This document shows, one piece after another, positions 7,601 through 11,809 of a stretch of DNA of 11,809 nucleotides. A program made the translations under genes and the position numbers. Location: assembly GCA_009774235.1 (NCBI GenBank), contig VSNJ01000131.1, positions 1-11,809 on the forward strand, given 5' to 3'. Positions within the stretch are counted from its first letter, which is position 1. Each line of letters opens with the position of its first letter. The DNA comes from Lachnospiraceae bacterium. Lineage in GTDB: Bacteria; Bacillota; Clostridia; Lachnospirales; Lachnospiraceae. The notes under the pieces were generated by a model. The model was not told the DNA's origin. It made no database searches and saw only the letters and a program-made list of their open reading frames with translations.

Positions 7601-8199
7601 AATGAAGTCTGGCTTACAGAAAGCTGTATAGGACGTTTCTTATGTATTGCGATAAGGAACTCCTCCATTGCAATCCCTTTGCTTGTCCCTGACACAAGAC
7701 CTCTGTATAATGCTATATTGGTATTATCCCTGTACAAGAATACATTTTCAAAATTTTTATTTCTAAACAGCTGTAATGCTTCTGTACTATTTTCTTTTGC
7801 GAGATTTGTAAAATGAAATAAATCTTTTATCCTTCCAAAAGAAACTGTACAAGAAGGTACATTTATAGTAACACAGAACTGGACATATCCGCTTCCACAG
7901 TCTGTAATAACCAGGATTGAACCTTTTATAACTTCTCCTGGCATAAAGTTCTTTCCATTAAAATGAAACTGTATTGTTGCAGTTTCTCCCTGGAAAGACT
8001 CCTGTCCAAGTACAATATAGTGGCAACTGGTACATACAATCCCTTTCATAACCCTGTTTCTGTTATTGGTAACAACAAAGCTGCCATCAGAGGATTCCCC
8101 TGAACCAGCTTCCAGTTTTATCTGGGACGGTGTAAGCATAAGAGCTGCCGGACCGCTTTTGAATATTCCTTTTGCTATCTCATCTACTTTTTCTTTCAT
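4636..8199 (-). CDS. Giant solenoid protein with N-terminal beta-sandwich regions, DUF5717-like
   Basis: First gene of the operon, 1187 residues, molecular role unknown. After a short helix, residues about 21-115 alternate beta strands in an Ig-like pattern (LTPSQIKLEAGSGES, GSFVVTNN, ILVITDCGSGYVQFCVTINV). A helical linker follows (about 122-180), then a second beta-rich region (about 190-288) with KDNWGFGEF at 217-225. From about 300 to the end the protein is almost entirely amphipathic helices rich in Tyr, Leu and Asn, typical of a TPR- or HEAT-like solenoid. No membrane segment, signal peptide or catalytic motif is seen. I recall such proteins of about 1200 residues as DUF5717. An ATG at 8232 would add 11 residues but has no ribosome-binding site and lies almost at the predicted transcription start. 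The ATG at 8199 has GGAGG five bases upstream. Confidence 0.82.
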   Translation of the reverse strand: MKEKVDEIAKGIFKSGPAALMLTPSQIKLEAGSGESSDGSFVVTNNRNRVMKGIVCTSCHYIVLGQESFQGETATIQFHFNGKNFMPGEVIKGSILVITDCGSGYVQFCVTINVPSCTVSFGRIKDLFHFTNLAKENSTEALQLFRNKNFENVFLYRDNTNIALYRGLVSGTSKGIAMEEFLIAIHKKRPIQLSVSQTSFKYDRCRERFMDKIIISKDNWGFGEFHINSDSGFIKPEHKIIWADNFIGNTYELSFIVDPAQMMAGNNYAKIKITSVHQTIDIDITAIKPGVKHDVVLGKIDSQNRYYKLTKLYLDFSMDKMDKEEYIKEAGQLISGIATMDMTAEHELLRVHLGIIDNNESIIESGLAHLERMAQDLHRKDIKLYCAYLYLKGLWASNSDERDECIKKIRKCYEDKDNSWQLLWFLFYLDNKYETDKMKFEGILSQLRAGCHSPVLYIEICNIFNDTPDKLNELNMEIVACLHWGCANDYLEKELVLRYTYLASRLKNYSMLILSDLCRLYEKYGDDEILAAICGMYMKGQITSAKAFKWYSLGIDKNLKLTDLYEYYMYSLDESQEIQLKHSVLLYFLYDNHLTAGKKAMLYAYVIRNKEQIPDTYNAYKNNIEEFCFAQLHQGRISENLAIIYEDCINEETITDNVAAELPKVMFSHEIICNNPDITGVYVRHLELKNEEYVPLIHGKAVVHIYTGQPYIFLADGLDNRYTTSIDYTTNKLLALDHLAASCFERNKTDIRLLLYLYDRDVHLHQTGIPAIEIYREVIKIEGLGNHQYRKVFAALLKYYYDNFEGELLDEALRSIEWDNVSSSDRVQFIEYCAVRHCYDKAIEGILEFGYDKVPGKRLLQISSSAFEKNMENEDTRFVKLAWHIFNTGKFDENVLKYLCAYFTGGIKEETKVWNAARGFEIECKDFEERIIAQMVFTEEILPEAYQIFYNYYEDGDNKRLIRAFLKLSAYKYLIKNWLIPDKMFKYFYDEVRTQENMHCLVAVLKYLSQKKELTDEETSFADYNITMLYDKSIIFPFYKDFYGKVSLPIHLMDEYYVEYIAEPGCEVKIHYLITSVNEAVKHDGKFITETMRNVFEGIRIKEFVLFQDELLQYYISETSGDGEKITYSRSVHFDESMDNARESSRYHTLNTMMIAKEINDDATLIEMMEEYARERENVKHLFKPLL

Positions 8200-8202
8200 A
8201 TA

Positions 8203-8209
8203 CTCCTCC
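8203..8209 (-). promoter_or_regulatory. Ribosome-binding site deciding the start of the solenoid gene
   Basis: GGAGGAG on the minus strand; its GGAGG core ends five bases before ATG 8199. The upstream ATG at 8232 is preceded only by AT-rich sequence (GTTATAATTATGAATA) with no Shine-Dalgarno match. Confidence 0.75.
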
Positions 8210-8243
8210 AGATGCCACTGCCAGCTTGACATTATTATTCATA

Positions 8244-8273
8244 ATTATAACACTTTTTATATGCATGTGTAAA
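8244..8273 (-). promoter_or_regulatory. Predicted sigma-70-type promoter of the four-gene operon
   Basis: Minus strand: TTTACA (8273-8268), an 18-base spacer, then a perfect TATAAT (8249-8244). Transcription would start near 8237, giving a leader of about 38 bases before ATG 8199. No other promoter is apparent inside the operon, where the gaps are too short, so all four genes probably share this one. Confidence 0.55.
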
Positions 8274-8395
8274 GTATTGTACCACAGGCTGGAATGAAAC
8301 ATAACTTTTCTTGTTTATTATTTAGCTTGTTACCGATATAAGCAGCACTTTAAGCACTAAATGTACATATTTTACAAAAACCATATAAAATATAG

Positions 8396-8424
8396 TTGCT
8401 TTGGTTATGGCTTAAGTGTAATAT
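8396..8424 (+). promoter_or_regulatory. Predicted promoter of the CobD-like gene
   Basis: TTGCTT (8396-8401), a 17-base spacer, TAATAT (8419-8424). The start would be near 8431, followed by a small stem (TATAGG 8429-8434 with CCTATA 8445-8450) and an AGAGAGG ribosome-binding site. The leader is only about 45 bases, too short for a cobalamin riboswitch, and none of its conserved boxes is seen. Confidence 0.45.
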
Positions 8425-8474
8425 AGGCTATAGGCAGCAGGTTTCCTATAAACAGAAAGAGAGGTCTTGTTATT

Positions 8475-9572
8475 TTGATAGAACACAAAGAACATTTTCA
8501 TGGAAGTGACTTAGAAAAAATAGAAATGGCATATGGCATTAAAAAGGAAGATATTACCAGCTTCTCTGCTAATGTCAACCCACTTGGTATTTCATATAAG
8601 TTAAAAAATGAATTAGCTTCACATATTGATGCCATTACTTCTTATCCAGACAGGGAATATACTTCCCTCCGCAAATGTATTGCAGAATATGCAAATGCTG
8701 ACTATAAAAACATAATTGTTGGCAATGGCTCTACAGAACTTATTTCACTTGTTATACAGATTTTAAAACCTTCCAAAGCTCTTATAGCAGGTCCTGCATA
8801 CTCTGAATATGAACATGAAGTTTCACTTTATAATGGCAGATCCCACTATTTCAGGCTTCAGGAATATGAAGATTTTAATTTGAATTTTGAAGCACTTAAA
8901 AAGGCTCTTACGTCTAAAATTGATTTACTTATATTATGCAACCCCAACAATCCGACTTCTTCACAGATTAACAGGGACATTATGCGCAAAATACTTGATA
9001 CATGCAAAGAAAAAGGTATTTTTGTAATGGTTGATGAAACTTATGTAGAATTTTCAGAAGATTATAAGAATATAACTTCAATCCCACTTACTGAATATTA
9101 TAATAATATTATAATATTACGTGGTATTTCAAAGTTTTTTGCTGCTCCTGGGCTAAGGCTTGGATATGCAATATGCAGTAACCGGCAACTGCTTAAAGAA
9201 ATAGACAGCCACAAAAATCCATGGACAATAAATTCGCTTGCTGCTATTGCAGGTGAAATAATGTTTAATGATAAAGAATATATTAACGAAACAATAAACC
9301 TTATTTCTTCTGAAAGAAAACGTATATGCAAAATTCTTGAATCAACGCCTGGAATAAAATTTTACAAACCTAATGCTAACTTTATTCTGATGCGTATATT
9401 AAATGATAATATTACTTCAGAGGATTTATTTGAAGCAGCAATTAAAAAAGGACTTATGATAAGGGATTGCTCTACTTTCCCATTTCTTGACAATAAATAT
9501 ATCAGGTTCTGTTTTATGAAACCAGAAGATAACGATGCACTTCTTAATGTAATTCTTGATAAAATTAAATAA
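8475..9572 (+). CDS. CobD/HisC-type PLP-dependent enzyme (threonine-phosphate decarboxylase-like)
   Basis: Fold-type I PLP enzyme, 365 residues, full family length. Signatures: HGSD near the N-terminus (9-12) with FSANVNPLG (30-38), the pattern of CobD (usually HGG and FSANINPLG); SYPDREY (56-62); NPNNPTS (156-162); VDETY (186-190); the Schiff-base lysine in ISKFFAAPGLRLGY, Lys220; and IRDCSTFPF with IRFCF (329-347). CobD makes aminopropanol phosphate for cobalamin from threonine phosphate; HisC transaminates histidinol phosphate. The N- and C-terminal motifs favour CobD. No cobalamin genes adjoin it, so the substrate may be another phosphorylated amino acid such as phosphoserine. The start is TTG, with GAGG ten bases upstream; the next in-frame ATG (8529) would remove the HGSD motif. 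The gene is divergent from the operon and monocistronic. Confidence 0.78.
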   Translation: MIEHKEHFHGSDLEKIEMAYGIKKEDITSFSANVNPLGISYKLKNELASHIDAITSYPDREYTSLRKCIAEYANADYKNIIVGNGSTELISLVIQILKPSKALIAGPAYSEYEHEVSLYNGRSHYFRLQEYEDFNLNFEALKKALTSKIDLLILCNPNNPTSSQINRDIMRKILDTCKEKGIFVMVDETYVEFSEDYKNITSIPLTEYYNNIIILRGISKFFAAPGLRLGYAICSNRQLLKEIDSHKNPWTINSLAAIAGEIMFNDKEYINETINLISSERKRICKILESTPGIKFYKPNANFILMRILNDNITSEDLFEAAIKKGLMIRDCSTFPFLDNKYIRFCFMKPEDNDALLNVILDKIK

Positions 9573-9699
9573 CTGGCTATTCCTATGGTGTATTTGAAGA
9601 TTGCACAAATTTACTGGCTATGGTAATTTTCACTTTACTTGAAAATAATGTGCCCGCAATCCCAATAGCTTTAAACAATGGGTAGTCCACACTATTAAG

Positions 9700-9733
9700 A
9701 AGCAGGATAAGTATTTACTTACCTGCTTTTTAA
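9700..9733 (+). terminator. Rho-independent terminator after the CobD-like gene
   Basis: Stem AAGCAGG-(A)-TAAGT (9700-9712) pairs with ACTTACCTGCTT (9717-9728) with one bulged A and a four-base loop, followed by TTT and an AT-rich tail. On the minus strand the tail is less T-rich, but the hairpin may also stop transcription from the SUKH gene, whose stop codon is about 20 bases away. Confidence 0.72.
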
Positions 9734-9750
9734 TAACTCCAAGATAATAA

Positions 9751-10512
9751 CTATTTATTAATAATACAGATTTCACATTCATTATCACTATTAGAAATTA
9801 TAAACAATTCTTTTGCCACATAATCATAACCACATACTAATTCCCTTTCATCCCATGAAAGCTGTTTTTTTGCCTGTTGCATATCTATTCCCATTGTATT
9901 AATTCTTTTAACAGCTTTATCTCCTTCATACAATTTGTAATTCCATCCATTTTCTATAAGAACTTTTTCCGCTGTATCATATTCTATTCCTAAAATTACA
10001 TAACATATCTGCATCATAAGAAAATCTGTAAGTGTATCAGAACACAATTCCCACCCTGCTGGCTCATTGTCCTCAAAAAGCAGATATAAAGGTGGGTCTT
10101 CTTTATCCATATCATCTTTACATATACCATATGTTACAACACCTGTACCATAACCAGACCCTGTAATAAGATAATCTTTAGTGTATTTATACCAGTCCTC
10201 CTTTGGAATCTTAGAATAAATATAATAATCATCTTCCTCACACCATTCAGGGTCTTCATTCCATTCTTCCCTACGCTCTTCTATTATTGTTTTAATTTCT
10301 TCATATAAGAATCCAGGACTTCCACTAACTTTTAAATCACAAGTTGAAAGCATTGGGCACTCATATGCTATGCGTAAAAAACTGCTAAGAGAAGCCGGCA
10401 TCTTAATATTATACTCACGTTCAAATTGATTAATCATTGTATCCCCAGATGGTTTATTATAGCCAAGAATTCTAAGAACCTGGTCTGCTGTTAGATCATA
10501 GTTTACTGGCAT
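9751..10512 (-). CDS. SUKH (SMI1/KNR4-like) family protein, possible immunity protein
   Basis: Protein of 253 residues. The N-terminal helix pattern (MINQFEREYNIKMPASLSSFLRIAY, residues 26-50) fits the SUKH opening, in which a helix is followed by hydrophilic P-x-S/D-L-x-x-F-L and an aromatic residue. The core motif LITGSGYGTGVVTYGI, then PPLYLLFEDNEPAGWELCSDTLTDFL (about 115-165), matches the strand-turn-strand and closing helix of the superfamily. The C-terminal 80 residues are an extension I do not recognise. SUKH proteins commonly neutralise nuclease-type polymorphic toxins. No toxin is visible here, so it may be an orphan immunity gene or have another role. ATG 10512 has AAGGAG eight bases upstream. 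It lies 44 bases downstream of the Rpn-like gene on the same strand and may be cotranscribed with it. Confidence 0.75.
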   Translation of the reverse strand: MPVNYDLTADQVLRILGYNKPSGDTMINQFEREYNIKMPASLSSFLRIAYECPMLSTCDLKVSGSPGFLYEEIKTIIEERREEWNEDPEWCEEDDYYIYSKIPKEDWYKYTKDYLITGSGYGTGVVTYGICKDDMDKEDPPLYLLFEDNEPAGWELCSDTLTDFLMMQICYVILGIEYDTAEKVLIENGWNYKLYEGDKAVKRINTMGIDMQQAKKQLSWDERELVCGYDYVAKELFIISNSDNECEICIINK

Positions 10513-10556
10513 ATAATTTTCTCCTTATAAAACTAAATTGTATATTTATTTTCTAT

Positions 10557-11474
10557 TTAATCCTTATTCCAATTATCTATAATATCTTTAATCTCGCTCT
10601 TATCCTTATTAGTAATATCTGCTATCTCTGGTATAGAAAGACCCTTATGGTTCATTTGTATTATTACAGTTCTTATTCCTTCTTCTATCCCTTGGTTCTT
10701 TATTCTTTTTGCCTCATAATCAAGTACCTTCCCTACCATAATCTTCTTCACCCCTTCCCTTACTTTACTGTATTTAGCTGCTATATGCTCTGCTACCTTG
10801 CTGGACATATCCATTAATGTACACTTTGTATATTCATTTATAAACCCTTTATCTTTTAACTCTTCTAGTTTTATCTTTATTTTCTGGTATTCTCTTTCCA
10901 GGTTATTAAGTTTCTCTTCGTCTGACTCACATTCTTCCAGTTCCCGTTCATGGTTAAAGATATAAAATGGCAAAAGAAAAAGCAGGTCTTTCTCAAAAAG
11001 TTCTTCCCAGCTGTATGACTTCATCTTCACTACCCTGGTATCATACTCCACTGTCCCTCCTGGTGTATTTATCCTTGTCCTCATTTTATCTCCAATGGAC
11101 TTGCCTGCCCTGAGTTCCAGTACTGCTGAATTAGGGAAATCCAATACAAGCACACCTTCCTCTATCTTTCCACTATCAAGTGCTATCTGGGCATCATATT
11201 CAAAAAACCTGGCAAGTATGCTTCTGTCTGTACCACTTTCACATTCCCAGTGGTATTTCTTTTTCTCTTCTGCTGATACCTCAAAAAATGTATCTGTTAT
11301 TCTCTTGTCCTCTTTTCCATCTTTCTGGTTAAGGAAATGCTCATTCTGCAAAAAGGTTATTTCTTCTGTACCTTTATAGTGTTCCCCAAAAGCTTCATTT
11401 AACAACGGCAGCACAAGCCTGCTGCAGTCATTAAGCAGTGTCCTGAATACATCATCATAAGGTGTATTTGCCAT
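10557..11474 (-). CDS. Rpn family PD-(D/E)XK nuclease-like protein (transposase_31 type), intact copy A
   Basis: Protein of 305 residues. Residues 1-170 resemble the Rpn/transposase_31 nuclease domain: TPYDDVFRTLL at the start, then Asp61 in RITDTFFEV and the Glu77-Cys-Glu79-Ser stretch in YHWECESGTD. This is the spaced D...E-x-E/Q arrangement of PD-(D/E)XK enzymes. Residues about 171-260 are charged helices. The tail (262-305) begins with a single GIEEG unit followed by an HTH-like helix pair (QMNHKGLSIPEIADIT and KSEIKDII). E. coli Rpn proteins are DNA endonucleases that stimulate recA-independent recombination; many relatives are annotated as transposases without evidence that they move. 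A weak AAAGGG site lies about eight bases before ATG 11474. It starts 33 bases after the stop codon of copy B, a near-identical neighbour. Confidence 0.8.
   Translation of the reverse strand: MANTPYDDVFRTLLNDCSRLVLPLLNEAFGEHYKGTEEITFLQNEHFLNQKDGKEDKRITDTFFEVSAEEKKKYHWECESGTDRSILARFFEYDAQIALDSGKIEEGVLVLDFPNSAVLELRAGKSIGDKMRTRINTPGGTVEYDTRVVKMKSYSWEELFEKDLLFLLPFYIFNHERELEECESDEEKLNNLEREYQKIKIKLEELKDKGFINEYTKCTLMDMSSKVAEHIAAKYSKVREGVKKIMVGKVLDYEAKRIKNQGIEEGIRTVIIQMNHKGLSIPEIADITNKDKSEIKDIIDNWNKD
10577..10807 (-). repeat. Near-identical repeat of 11531-11809 (tandem gene duplication)
   Basis: Apart from the 48 bases of extra 12-base units in the second copy, only two substitutions separate the two segments. 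The offset between the copies is 954 bases before the 12-base repeat, one gene plus its spacer, as expected of a head-to-tail duplication. The homology continues past the right edge of the window to an unknown extent. Confidence 0.85.
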
Positions 11475-11507
11475 TCTGTATACCCTTTCTATATTTTACA
11501 TTATATA

Positions 11508-11809
11508 TTAACACTGTCTATTTTCTTTTTCTATAATATCTTTAATCTCGCTCTTATCCTTATTAGTAATATCTGCTATCTCTGGTATAGAAAGACCCTT
11601 ATGGTTCATTTGTATTATTACAGTTCTTATTCCTTCTTCTATCCCTTTTTCTATCCCTTTTTCTATCCCCTTTTCTATCCCTTCTTCTATCCCTTGGTTC
11701 CTTATTCTTTTTGCCTCATAATCAAGTACCTGCCCTACCATAATCTTCTTCACCCCTTCCCTTACTTTACTGTATTTAGCTGCTATATGCTCTGCTACCT
11801 TGCTGGACA
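11508..11809 (-). CDS. Rpn family nuclease-like protein copy B, C-terminal part, cut by the window edge
   Basis: The frame is open to the right edge with no start codon in view except internal Mets, so this is the last 99 or so residues of a longer gene. Its residues SSKVAEHIAAKYSKVREGVK are identical to copy A. Over the 231 alignable bases (10577-10807 against 11531-11809) I count two substitutions, both changing the protein (Lys to Gln, Lys to Arg), plus a 48-base insertion. The last residues differ (IIEKENRQC against IIDNWNKD). The insertion expands GIEEG to a run of GIEKG units ending in GIEEG. The nuclease domain is outside the window, so whether this copy is complete cannot be told. Confidence 0.82.
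   Translation of the reverse strand, partial: SSKVAEHIAAKYSKVREGVKKIMVGQVLDYEAKRIRNQGIEEGIEKGIEKGIEKGIEEGIRTVIIQMNHKGLSIPEIADITNKDKSEIKDIIEKENRQC
11636..11695 (-). repeat. Five tandem 12-base units in the Rpn copy B reading frame
   Basis: The units are CTTCTATCCCTT, TTTCTATCCCTT, TTTCTATCCCCT, TTTCTATCCCTT and CTTCTATCCCTT on the plus strand. On the minus strand they encode Gly-Ile-Glu-Lys/Glu repeats in frame. Copy A has a single unit at 10682-10693. Because the unit is a multiple of three, changes in copy number lengthen or shorten the linker before the C-terminal helices without breaking the frame. Confidence 0.92.

Noticed and set aside
8233..8474. Cobalamin or other riboswitch in the divergent intergenic region
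   Set aside because: Only 242 bases hold two promoters, and no conserved riboswitch boxes or extended pairing are visible.
11498..11530. Promoter for Rpn copy A in the 33-base gap after copy B
   Set aside because: TATAAT occurs on the minus strand at 11505-11500, but no acceptable -35 lies 16-18 bases upstream. In such AT-rich DNA a lone hexamer is weak evidence.
1..11809. CRISPR array, tRNA or rRNA genes, replication origin
   Set aside because: No regularly spaced short repeats, tRNA-like folds, rRNA signatures or DnaA-box clusters were seen. The only direct repeats are the 27-base pair at 634/1034, the Rpn duplication and its 12-base units.

Overview
The window is AT-rich and uses Firmicutes-style signals: GGAGG ribosome-binding sites, one TTG start, TTGCTT/TAATAT-like promoters and a stem-loop plus T-run terminator. 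The protein families (a solenoid giant beside an Hsp70-like protein, Rpn/PD-(D/E)XK transposase-like proteins with GIEKG tails, a SUKH protein, an IS982 remnant) suggest a Clostridia-class gut or rumen anaerobe, most likely Lachnospiraceae. This placement rests on recognition of the families, not on a marker gene.

Bases 1-1159 hold no intact gene and look like a graveyard of small mobile sequences. They contain an internally deleted IS982-family element that kept both terminal inverted repeats (166-553), a stub resembling the start of a small type I (holin-like) toxin with a strong ribosome-binding site (736-774), and a long imperfect hairpin of MITE type (853-1034). That hairpin appears to split a sequence whose uninterrupted copy lies at 615-660.

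Bases 1160-8199 form a compact four-gene operon read on the minus strand from a promoter near 8244-8273. In order of transcription it encodes: a 1187-residue protein with two N-terminal beta-sandwich-like regions and a long helical solenoid (DUF5717-like); a 420-residue actin/Hsp70-fold (ASKHA) protein (DUF5716-like); a 279-residue TPR-like protein; and a 426-residue coiled-coil protein with two adjacent membrane segments. Gaps are 32, 15 and 45 bases. The first two proteins share a K-D-N-(W)-G-F-G-E-F motif. The set looks like one membrane-anchored machine of unknown function and is the best candidate here for an undescribed system.

A divergent gene (8475-9572, plus strand) encodes a CobD/HisC-type PLP enzyme without cobalamin-synthesis neighbours and ends in a clear terminator. 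To its right, on the minus strand, come a SUKH (SMI1/KNR4-like) protein, a complete Rpn-type PD-(D/E)XK nuclease-like protein, and the 3' part of a second, nearly identical Rpn gene that runs off the window. The second copy has a 12-base coding repeat expanded from one unit to five. This is a recent tandem duplication in an accessory, fast-changing region.
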